Shown here: piece after piece, positions 42,191 through 51,001 of the stretch
Layout: every line of letters begins with the position of its first letter
Position numbering within the stretch: the first letter of the stretch is position 1
Assembly (NCBI GenBank): GCA_015698045.1
Contig: BLAL01000246.1
Span: 930,001-994,000 of the forward strand
DNA from: Rhizophagus clarus
Lineage: Eukaryota; Glomeromycota; Glomeromycetes; Glomerales; Glomeraceae
Direction: 5' to 3'
DNA length: 64,000 bases
Translations under genes and position numbers: made by a program
Notes under the pieces: generated by a model
Seen by the model: only the letters and a program-made list of their open reading frames with translations
What the model was told of the DNA's origin: nothing
Database searches by the model: none

Positions 42191-42812
42191 ATTACTTGTG
42201 GATTATCCAGATGAGGATTGTTAACTATAGGTCCTGCTTGTCTAATTCGAAACCACTGCGCCTGAATTCTAAGAGCAGCTAATTGTGCTTGCATTCTATC
42301 ACGAATTCGTCCCAAGTTTCTAGATGTAAGTCATTCTATTGCAAGTTGGTGTGTTAATCTATTATTTCTTTGTTGTAAAGTATCCCTAATTCTTCTTTAC
42401 CGTACTTGCTGATCTTGTAATTGATTAGCTTGATCACGATTTGCATTTACCAGATGATTTCTCTCATTTTGCAATCCGTTCCTCTCATTTTGACATGCAA
42501 TAAGACGTTGTCTAATACCATAAATCTCATGTTCTCTAGTATTGGTCACTTCTTGCAAATACTTTAATAAGCCAGTCACAGTATCAAGCTCTTCCCTAGT
42601 TTGTTTTGTTCTTTCTTCAACCTGTATACCATGAGCTATAATCAATCCAATAATATGCTTAATCTCGTGATTAATATTTATAAGATTTGGTGTAACAGTC
42701 ATTCGACTATTTACCAGCAGGGCATCTGCATCATTCTTAAGTGCTGATTAATATCCATTGCTACTAAATGTGCTGAAGGTGGCCCTGTAGAATCAGTGGG
42801 AACATATGCCAT
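42172..42812 (-). pseudogene. Coiled-coil protein upstream of gag
   Basis: Starts at ATG 42812 (MAYVPTDSTGPPSAHLV), has a frameshift near 42745, an open part 42702-42397 and stops at TAA about 42398 and TGA about 42331, and finally ends at TAA 42174-42172, overlapping the gag start by 19 nt. The open part is a coiled coil (EVTNTREHEIYGIRQRL, NERNGLQNERNHLVNANRDQ). The overlap suggests coupled expression with gag, either as an N-terminal part made by frameshifting or as a separate scaffold-like protein. Function unknown. Confidence 0.5.
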
Positions 42813-42852
42813 TTTGAATATACTATATACTATATACTACTAATTGCTTAAA
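42813..42852. promoter_or_regulatory. Forty-base divergent promoter region
   Basis: Only 40 bp separate the ATG of the minus-strand coiled-coil/gag unit from the ATG of the plus-strand ATPase. It contains ATACTATATACTATATACTAC, a TATA-like repeat usable in both directions. This compactness is typical of viral genomes and unlike the surrounding repeats. Confidence 0.4.
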
Positions 42853-44013
42853 ATGGACTTATATGTGTATAATTTGGATGAATATAGTAGTGATACTAGG
42901 CAAGGAAATGAATATGCTCCAATATGAAATTTTCGTCTTGCTGTAGCTAGTAGCTCAGATTTTGGAAAAACTACTATGCTTATTAATTTACTAATGGGAG
43001 ACGCAAAAGCCAAAGAAGATGGAACTCGATATATTCTTTGTGATGAAATAGTCCTTATTGGTAGATATTTAGACGAACCTAAATGGCAAATAGTAAAGGA
43101 TTTCTTTGATGATGATGAGAGTATAACATTCGAAGCAATCTCATATCACCAAATGCCAGATGTAGAAGACTTTGATCCCAAAATTGCTACTGTAGTTATA
43201 TTTGAGGATTTAATGGATACCCCTAAAAATATCCAAGAAAAAATAACTGGCTATTTTACTCATGGACGACATAGAAATATTTCAGCTATTTATGTAGCCC
43301 AAAGATTCTATGCTATTCCAAAAGCAATTCGAGAAAATGTAAATTATATTTCTCTACATGGTGGGCATGGCAGTTTAAGTGATACAAAGCGTATCATTAG
43401 ACAATATACTAATGAATCAGATTCTCTTGCTCCAATAATTGACGAACTAACTTTAAGTAGAGAATTCATAGTATTTGACTTGAGACGTCCTAAAACTGAT
43501 CCCCTATCAATTAGAGTTCGATGGGATACTAGCCTTAGAACTATTATGGAATCATCCAATAATGATTCTAGAATGATCACGTGTTCATCTAAGATTGATC
43601 TAAGATCATCCAAGAATGATTCTAGAACGATCACAGATTCATCTAAGATCGATCTAAGATCATTCAAGAATGATTCTAGTCAATTTACTTCTTATGGACA
43701 GAAGGCAATAGCTGAAGCTAAAAAGAATAATTTGTTAGAAGAGTTTGCCCAGAACTTTCCTTTTCCTAAGGAACGTAAACTTTACTTGAAACAAGATGCC
43801 TTATCGAAGGCAAAAAATTCAGATATTTGGGCTAAATATGTTTTTAGAGAAGCTTATGGAATAAATGATTATACTCTTAGAGATGAGTATAAGAAATTCC
43901 TATCTCAAGTTAAGAATGTATATGTTACTAGAGATAACTCCCCAGTATCAGTATTACCTTTTGATCGATATAGAGAACTTTTGAATGAGCGTCCTCTAAG
44001 TGATAAAAAATAA
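42853..44013 (+). pseudogene. A32/FtsK-HerA-type genome-packaging ATPase, one premature stop
   Basis: ATG 42853; TGA at 42925-42927 (a CpG-derived change from CGA is the simplest origin) precedes the Walker A region SSSDFGKTT (about residues 36-44), in which the first Gly of GxxxxGKT is Ser. From ATG 42976 the frame is open for 345 residues: Walker B TVVIFEDLMD (about residue 118), an AQRFYAIPKAIRENVNYISL segment matching the sensor region of viral packaging ATPases, and an Arg-rich strand. Residues 190-225 after ATG 42976 contain a three-fold repeat of SSKIDLRSSKNDSR. Such ATPases pump DNA into capsids in Polintons, virophages and giant viruses. The C-terminal 100 residues are an added helical part. 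Confidence 0.75.
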
Positions 44014-44085
44014 TAGAAGGCATCGAAGTACTTCTAAAACTATTCAATGATGGCTTAATGAAGAAGCCTATCTTACAGGTAGGAA

Positions 44086-44391
44086 TCAATAGTCTATTCC
44101 ATTCTTTCTAAAAAGCTCAAGCAACTCTTCTCTAGTCGCATTTATAGATATAATACTTTTTTCCCTGCCATCTACTAATATTCTTGACATTTTCGTTACT
44201 AGGCCAAGGGCCCTCAATGCACGGGAAACAAAGTTTTTGCTTAATGGATTATTTACTCTGTCGCAATATATATCATAAAATACGGCAAAAGGTTCATTTA
44301 TTCCTTCTTCTCCATATAAATCAAATAATAATCGATATAAAGCTTTTTCCTCTACATCTCTATCCAGCCCATTAATCTGTTGAGTAACCAA
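44086..44391 (-). CDS. Small protein with winged-helix-like pattern
   Basis: 101 residues overlapping the upstream zinc-binding ORF by 40 nt in a different frame. SKNFVSRALRALGLVTKMSR followed by ILVDGREKSIISINATREEL has the helix, helix, wing layout of a small DNA-binding domain. The overlap may mean that these two were once one protein joined by a frameshift (the upstream frame runs out as LLNRLMGWIEM). Function not assigned beyond probable nucleic-acid binding. Confidence 0.45.
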   Translation of the reverse strand: MVTQQINGLDRDVEEKALYRLLFDLYGEEGINEPFAVFYDIYCDRVNNPLSKNFVSRALRALGLVTKMSRILVDGREKSIISINATREELLELFRKNGIDY

Positions 44392-44657
44392 ATTTTAATC
44401 GATTCAAATTCTTCTGGTACAGAGAAATCATAAAATTCCAACTGATACTCATAGTCTCGAGTAAAGGTAAAAGTAAGTTCATCATCTTGTGAAACACATC
44501 TAAATATTTTGATTAGCTTATATATACTTTCATGTAAACTATCTATATTAGCACATCTATGCACTGTACGTCGAAATTCGATAGTAAATAAGCCTCTTCT
44601 TGGCTTGGCCAATGCAAGTCCACAAACTGGGCAGTATTTTCTAATTTGCTCAACCAT
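44352..44657 (-). CDS. Small zinc-binding protein
   Basis: 101 residues with YCPVCGLALAKPRRG at residues 7-22 and VHRCANI at about residue 33, a partial zinc ribbon (CxxC plus a later Cys). The rest has alternating aromatic and acidic residues (YEYQLEFYDFSVPEEF). It sits between the 2C-like protein and the winged-helix-like protein in the same orientation. No family recognised. Confidence 0.45.
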   Translation of the reverse strand: MVEQIRKYCPVCGLALAKPRRGLFTIEFRRTVHRCANIDSLHESIYKLIKIFRCVSQDDELTFTFTRDYEYQLEFYDFSVPEEFESIKIWLLNRLMGWIEM

Positions 44658-44710
44658 CTTTTATTCGAAATTTTCTATATAAAAAATAAATTAATTTAAT
44701 TACCTGCTTT

Positions 44711-45304
44711 TTATATTTCTTCTTTACTGCAGTCTTCACAAAGACCGCTTTCAGGTAACGTATTAAGATTTACAGGCATTTGGCACTCTTTACATAAGAC
44801 AATGTTAAGTTTGGCAAGCCTTCTTAATTGTGCCTCTTGTTGTATTTCTCTTTGTCTTCTTTCAACAAATTGGCGTGTTTCTTCAACCCTTTGCCTATAG
44901 TCTGGATTACGCCGATTCCATTCAGCATAAAAGTTAATTCTATTAGTAATTGCAGTTTCAAGAAGGTCAAGTCTTCTTGGAGTATCCTGCCAATACAATA
45001 GAGAAGGATTAGACTGCGCAATTTCTACATACCTTGGAGGAACAAGATAATAATCTTCTATTATTTCATATCCAACATGTTGAATTAAATGAAAATATGT
45101 TCTAGTTCCATATTGAACCATACGTCCAGTTTCTATATTAAGATAACTTTGCCTTGCTTCTGTAAGTGGAGGTGCAGTTGCTCTTCGAACCAATCCACTA
45201 TCAAGATAATCATATGCTTCTATAACTAGCTGATTGAATGTTGGACCACCAACACGAATTGTTCTACCAGTTAATGGATTAATAGTATATCTATTAGCAC
45301 TCAT
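44711..45304 (-). CDS. Protein with two NPxTGRxI repeats (2-cysteine-adaptor-like) and a zinc ribbon
   Basis: 197 residues. Residues 8-26 are INPLTGRTIRVGGPTFNQL and residues 55-74 are LNIETGRMVQYGTRTYFHL, two copies of the N-x-x-TGR-x-(I/V)-x-x-G-x-x-T-(F/Y)-x-x-L motif known from the 2-cysteine adaptor domain of large DNA viruses; the flanking cysteines of that domain are missing. A Glu/Arg-rich helix (RVEETRQFVERRQREIQQEA) follows, and then CKECQMP...GLCEDC, a four-Cys zinc ribbon at the C-terminus. Intact frame. An adaptor or structural role in a particle is a plausible inference. Confidence 0.6.
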   Translation of the reverse strand: MSANRYTINPLTGRTIRVGGPTFNQLVIEAYDYLDSGLVRRATAPPLTEARQSYLNIETGRMVQYGTRTYFHLIQHVGYEIIEDYYLVPPRYVEIAQSNPSLLYWQDTPRRLDLLETAITNRINFYAEWNRRNPDYRQRVEETRQFVERRQREIQQEAQLRRLAKLNIVLCKECQMPVNLNTLPESGLCEDCSKEEI

Positions 45305-45370
45305 CTTTTTTTATTAATACATTAGTATAGCTATGTTCAATTATGATTTTTTCTAAAAATAAATAATACT

Positions 45371-45449
45371 TAGTGACAAAGTTACTTCGTCATCAGCCTT
45401 TGTACAAAAAAATGAAAATTGCCTAGTGACAAAGTTACTTCGTCATCAG
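45371..45449. repeat. Direct repeat TAGTGACAAAGTTACTTCGT
   Basis: A 26-bp sequence beginning TAGTGACAAAGTTACTTCGT is present at 45371-45396 and again at 45424-45449, identical, 53 bp apart, within the 170-bp gap upstream of the 197-residue protein. Each copy holds the short inverted pair AAGTTACTT. It may be a regulatory or replication site of the virus-like block. Confidence 0.6.
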
Positions 45450-45476
45450 TCTTTATGCAAATTTTTAATAATAAAT

Positions 45477-45899
45477 TTATGACTTATTGCTAAGAAATTC
45501 AGCTAATATATCTTCAGCTTCATTTTCATTGAGTTTACGTCTAGGTGGTACTTCCTTAGGAATACGATTATATAAATCATAGACCTTTATAATTTTAAAA
45601 GCAAGATCTGGATTATGTGAATACTTTGCTCGAATCATGGCAACCTTCTCAGCATGCGATTCTTTATTTGGCAATAATTTCTTAGCTGTATAATGAATAT
45701 AACCTTTTGGATTGTTGGCAGATTCTATTTTCTTAATATAGTTTACGTGATTCTTTATAAGATAACTTTCTTTATTGTATCCATCTCGTAAACCTGCCAA
45801 TATAACATTCTTTAAAGCTTCTATAATATCAGCCAAATAAGTTTCATGCTTGATAAAACTAGGATGTTTGTTTGTGAATGGGAATGAGTCGTGTTCCAT
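45477..45899 (-). CDS. Hypothetical 140-residue protein
   Basis: Intact frame, mostly alpha-helical by pattern, basic centre (YIHYTAKKLLPNKESHAEKV) and an end KLNENEAEDILAEFLSNKS. No motif recognised. It lies 38 bp downstream of the polymerase pseudogene in the same orientation. Possibly a small structural or regulatory protein of the element. Confidence 0.45.
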   Translation of the reverse strand: MEHDSFPFTNKHPSFIKHETYLADIIEALKNVILAGLRDGYNKESYLIKNHVNYIKKIESANNPKGYIHYTAKKLLPNKESHAEKVAMIRAKYSHNPDLAFKIIKVYDLYNRIPKEVPPRRKLNENEAEDILAEFLSNKS

Positions 45900-46437
45900 T
45901 TTTTTTTATTACTACATCTAAGGAAAAAAATATTTAATTATACAGTCCATACCACTTGGTTAGCATTTTTTACATGACACTCTCCTTCTTTTTCGAATTT
46001 TAGAGCTTTTAGAGTCTTAAAGGCATCTTTAGAGCAGGTATAAAGAGGAGAGTTGTTAACATCTTCTTCTAGAATGAACCCATCAGTATGAATGCGTCTG
46101 ACTTTATCTACATAGGGTTGTACCATTTCAGAAATAAACTTTCGACCATGTGCTAGAAGAAATGGGGCAATTCTTGGATATTCACCTTTAAAGGGATTAC
46201 CTGGATTCATAAATTGGAATCTCCACTGCTCTTCTCCTATCAGTATAATCGAGTCTAATACCTCACCATCTGGAAAGTCAAAAGATTTACTCGATGTTGT
46301 AAGAGTCTTGTATGTTTTCTTTCTTTAGCAAAGTGCACCCCATAGTGTATTAAGAATTCTTTTAGCTACTTGGCTAGCAATACCACCTTGATTCTTAATT
46401 TTTAAGAGAAAATCTACATACTCTCCAAAGATTACAC

Positions 46438-49400
46438 CAGTGATGGGCATTGGAAGTTGGAAGCACATTTGGACTTCCAAATCTTCCAATTCCAATTATA
46501 TGTCCAATTCCAATAAATTTTTATTGGAAGTTTGGAAGCACTTTGTCACGTGATACATTTTTATCCAATAATATTAAATCATATATAAGGTCAAAATTCG
46601 ATAATTTGATTTAGGAATTAATGGGCAAGAAAAATTTATTAAACTTTATTAATTTGATTTTACATCCAAGTAATTAGAAATACTAAGAGATGAACTGAAC
46701 AAATTTTTAAGTTCCCATTTTGCTTTTTTGTCTACTGCTGGATGTGTATATTTGTTTAAAAGATCCTCTTTCAAACTATCTGAATTATTTCTCAACTCCT
46801 CCTCCCCTTCCAACCGTGCTAATTCCTCCTCTATTAACATTTCTTCCCATTTCTCTAATTCCTACTCCCAATGTTCAGAAGTAAAAATAGTATTATCTTC
46901 AATATCATCTTTGATCTCTTCAACATTTAAATTTGGTGTAGCATCTTCAGAACCAGTATCAATTGGAATTGTATTTGGATCTGAGAATTGAATTTGATTT
47001 TGCTGTAATTCTTTTTCTCTTAATGAAAAATTAATAGCTGCCCGAAGTTGGCTCATTGCTAATACTTTTTTATTCTATAAAAATAGAAGAAAATTCGCCA
47101 ATAAAATAATCATTGTTAAAAAAAATAAAAACAATTCTCAAAAAAAATAATTAAGTGAATTAGAAAAAAACTATCATCAATAAAAATTAAGGACTTTGTC
47201 ACCAACATAAATTAAAGAGCTTACTTTTAATCGATTACGATGTGCCGTGTGTAAAAAACCCATGGAAGGCCACATTCGTTCAACAGAAGCAGCATTTACA
47301 CACATGCCAAAAAGTTTTAAAGCAACTGCAGCTAATTCCTTATAATCACCTTGTACATACCCCCAAAATTTAAAAGCATCATCTCCAAATTGTTCCAATG
47401 TTTCATTATTAAATGGTTCAATTTTCTGACGATAGTTCTCAAAATCTAATAATAATCGTAGTGGATGTGTTTTAAACCATGCTTTATAATAGTATATTAA
47501 ATACCGTCCCAAAGAAGTAAATGATAAATTATTAAGTTCAGAATTAAAATATGTAAACCGATATTTTGGATGAAGCACAAAGGAAAGCAAAAATAATGGT
47601 TGTTCCTATTGGCTCCAACGTTTTTCCAATTGACTAATCATTTGATTACTTAAATTTGAATCTGAAAAATGTTTTCAAAATTGCATAAAATAACCAATAG
47701 CATGAAGCACTTCAAAAAGACGTGCCTTATCGCATTGAAGCTTATTTAAAACACCACAATAAGGTAATAAAATATCTTGTAATAACTCAATTTTTTCCCA
47801 CCAATCATTATCAAGAAGTATTTGACAGAGTCCTGAATTCAAATAAAGTTCTTCAGTATTCTCCGAGCCAATTTGTAGGTGTTCATGATGAATTGCCAAA
47901 TTCTATTATAATAAAAAAATTAATTTCTGCATTTTGATAATAATAATTTTGATAAAAAAAAAAATATTTACTCGTAAAGCTTGCTTAGATCGGACAAGAC
48001 TCTTAAAACAAAAATAGTGACTGTTCCATCGTGTTTCGCCAGAAATCACAATTGAATAATATTTGTTATATAGCTCACTTTGAATATCCTATAATTTGCC
48101 AATAAAATAACTATTATTCATATTTTTAAAGTAAGCAGCAACCGTAATAGCTTTACTGGATGCAGCTTTTAAAGTTGGTGATTCTTTAAAAATATCACCT
48201 ATTGCCAGTTGACATTGATGCGCAAAGTAAGGTAAAAAAACTATTTCTGGAAATTGTAATTGAAGTCGACGCCTATTGATCAATTATTGAATAAATAAAT
48301 ATCTGAAATTAAATGATCAACAATACATTCATATTATTTACCGTGCTGCAGCATAAGCCGGTGCACTATCTGACACTATTGCATTAAGCTTAATATTTAA
48401 ACTTTTAATATCCTGAATTAAGCTGGTTATTTTAGGTACTACTTCAATTGTTCGTTCACGTTCACTGCTAATATCTAAAGTGTCTCATATTAAAATTTCA
48501 CCTGATGATGATATAAACAAAGACCCAAATATATGCTGATTTAAAATGTTCTTCCACCCGTCAAAAGCTAATACTACCCCAATTTTATCACTAATTAATT
48601 TTTCATCTCTCAATGTATTTAAGCTTTTAATTTCTTTTTTCAATATATGATCAGATAAAGCTTTTCTATTTGGTAAAATGAGATGTGGATTTAAAAAATG
48701 AAAGAGCTCCAAAGTTGCGGGATGGTCAATCCATTGTTATGAAAAACCATTTGCTACTGACATTCTAAGTAAAAGACGTTTAAACTTTGGTATTTCATTT
48801 TTAGTAGGTGTACGAATAAGATTATTTTTAATTGTATTTGGTTTTGAATTAAAATGTGTAGACGATGATGATGCAAAAACAAATGATCCAAACGATCTTA
48901 CTGAAGCCACTTCTTCTTCTGTTGATTTAAATTTTGTAATTTTGAAATCATATTGTAAAGATTTTAAATAATTTAAAACCTTTTCATTATTCTTACCATA
49001 ATCTTTATTTACTTTTTGACGTTTTGGATCAACTTCTTCCATTTTATTATCAGAAAAATTGATAATATCATCTAGTTTTTCTTGACTTCTGATTTTCTCT
49101 CGAAAATATGAACAGTTCTTTAAATGATTTTTAACTTGTGGTTTTTTATTTGTAAAAGTATTTTTTAAAAGCTCTTCACCTTCTAAATTTTCAAAACAAG
49201 CAACACATACTGCATAAGTATTACACGAATTTTGTTTTCCAAGAACCTCTATATACTTAGTAAGGCGGTGATTTCTATATCTTTTCATTATCAAAAAAAA
49301 AAAGAAAAATAATTTTTTTTTCAGATTAAACAAAAAATAGATTATCATTTATAGTTTATAAGTAAAAATCTGCAAAATTACTAATTTTGGTATTGGAAGA

Positions 49401-49579
49401 ATTGGAAGCTTCCATTGGAAGCTTCCAATGACTATATCCAATGTTCCAAAAAATTTGATTGGAAGTTTCCAATGCCCATAGAACATTGGAAGATCAATAT
49501 CTTCCAATACTTCCAATTCTTTTCAATGGAACTTCCAATTCCAATAAATTTTATTGGAAGCTTCCAATGCCCAACACTG
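46438..49579. mobile_element. 3,142-bp hAT element inserted in the polymerase
   Basis: Termini CAGTGATGGGCATTGGAAG (46438) and the inverted CAGTGTTGGGCATTGGAAG (ending 49579), one mismatch. The 8-bp target duplication GATTACAC is perfect at 46430-46437 and 49580-49587. Both subterminal regions are full of TTGGAAG/CTTCCAA words (46440-46545 and 49388-49579), likely transposase-binding sites. Removing the element with one duplication copy restores the polymerase frame. It carries its own transposase gene on the minus strand. Confidence 0.93.
46649..49288 (-). pseudogene. hAT transposase (decayed)
   Basis: Likely start ATG 49288 (MKRYRNHRLTKYIEVLGKQN). The N-terminal BED-type zinc finger has CVACFEN and later KNHLKNCSYF. 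The RNase-H-like core is spread over 48712-48089 and 47899-47675 (VVLAFDGWKNILNQHIFGSL, then after an intron IVFLPYFAHQCQLAIGDIF). The hAT dimerisation domain is at 47400-47200 (FKFWGYVQGDYKELAAVALK, ASVERMWPSMGFLHTAHRNR). The tail at 47056-46649 is acidic and Leu-rich. Intron-like gaps with GT-AG lie near 48290-48345 and 47900-47975. In-frame stops near 48735, 48482, 48086, 47672 and 47606 make it inactive. Confidence 0.8.
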
Positions 49580-51001
49580 GATTACACTACCTTGAATTCG
49601 GGTTTCTTTTTAATAAATAAGGGCATTAGAGACTCCATCCTGAATTAATGTAACTTGGAGACCAAGAGCTTTGGCATGTGTAAGATCAATATGAGTATAT
49701 ATATTATGATAATTATATTGAAATAGTGGGGTATCCCTCTTTTCAATACTTGCACGAAATATTCCAAAATAGCTATATCCTCGATGGTTAGTAAAGTCTT
49801 TAATATTTGAAACTTACCTTTACCAATAGGAAAATTTACAGCTGATTGCTGAATACTAGGATAAAGACTTGTTTTATCGTAACTTCTTCCATATCCTTTC
49901 CAGTTATTTTGTGCCCAGATAATCCCTCCCATTATTGCTTTACTTATCTATTGTGCTTCAAGCGCATCAAGAGGTTCATTAGCAGGAATACCTATATTTA
50001 ATTTTTCGAATAGCCAAAGAGCCGTTTTCTTTATGTTCCAATCAAGTAATGATATATCAATTGGAAGGCCTAGCTTTTTCGTCTCCTATAAAAAGGCATC
50101 TTGTTCAGCATTAATTCTGATATATGCTTTTTCCAATGATTCTTGACGTTTAGCTGGAACGAAGGAGTAGTTTTTGCTAAACTTAAGTTTTTGAAATTGC
50201 TAGACGGTAATAGACTTAATTGCCTTTCCATTATATATGTGAACTATATCATTTACTTCATTCTCCTGATAAGTTATAAACTTTTTTGGCCTTTTACATT
50301 CAAAGCTGGGATGTTTTCTATCTGAATTGAGTACGAAAGAATAGTGTCCATTAGTAAGAGTAAGGGTTATTCTTCTTTGTGCTGGACTCTTAGAAATATA
50401 AGTATGATCACCTACTACATTGATAGCAATACTTCAAGCTAATCATTCTATTTTTTCAATACAGGCAATTGGAATAGGATCATCTCGTGCCAAATTTATA
50501 TAATCTTTAATGTACTCAGGTTTTTCAATACTTTGAGGCATATTCGAATAAGAGCCATAAGCCATTTTTAAGTACTGATAAAGGCAATCATTTGTATCGC
50601 CACATCCACCTGATACCACTGGCAAATCTCTTATATAAATGATAAAGTTATCAAACCACTCTGGATCACCTATTTTATCAGGCATTTGGCTCTCATCATA
50701 GTGGTCAAGTAAGGAGAAAAGATTTGCGTCTTCTTCATTAGTAGTCCAGCAACTTGGCTTCCAATTCTCATAAGGAAGTAAGATTTGAAACTGTTTGCCT
50801 GGATATCAGGCTTTAAGTTTTTGATCAAGATTTGCAATTCTTTCTCTAGAGAACTGTCGGCCACTAAACTTAACTTCTATGATATCTGGCCTATTTGGTA
50901 AATGACAAACTAGTCTTGAAAACATTTCTTTGAAATATATAGTATTTATTTAATTACTAATTTTTCATTACTATATTTGAAAAAAATAAAATAACTAGCC
51001 C

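Larger units (their letters stand above)
45938..50925 (-). pseudogene. Protein-primed family B DNA polymerase, split by an hAT element and many stops
   Basis: The frame opens at ATG 50925 (MFSRLVCHLPNRPDI) and can be followed to TAA 45938. Motif A is YDKTSLYPSIQ (49885-49850); the palm region continues after a frameshift near 49803 (GYSYFGIFRASIEKR, YTHIDLTHAKALGLQVTLIQ). Across the hAT insertion it reads GSVIFGEYVDF; motif B is AKRILNTLWGALC; motif C is RRIHTDGFIL. In-frame stops lie at 50808, 50445, about 50436, 50200, 50088, 49950, 49609 and about 46325. About 1,660 codons span the locus including the hAT; without it the gene is about 610 codons. Such polymerases replicate linear genomes with terminal proteins in Polintons, adenoviruses and mitochondrial plasmids. 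Motif C has HTDG where DTDS is usual. Confidence 0.8.

Noticed and set aside
40056-42812. A complete Ty3-type LTR retrotransposon
   Set aside because: Gag and protease are present, but there is no reverse transcriptase, RNase H or LTR, and flanking genes are only tens of bases away.
44086-44657. Two overlapping small genes as one continuous zinc-ribbon/winged-helix protein
   Set aside because: Possible after one frameshift in the 40-nt overlap, but both frames have their own ATG, so they are listed separately.
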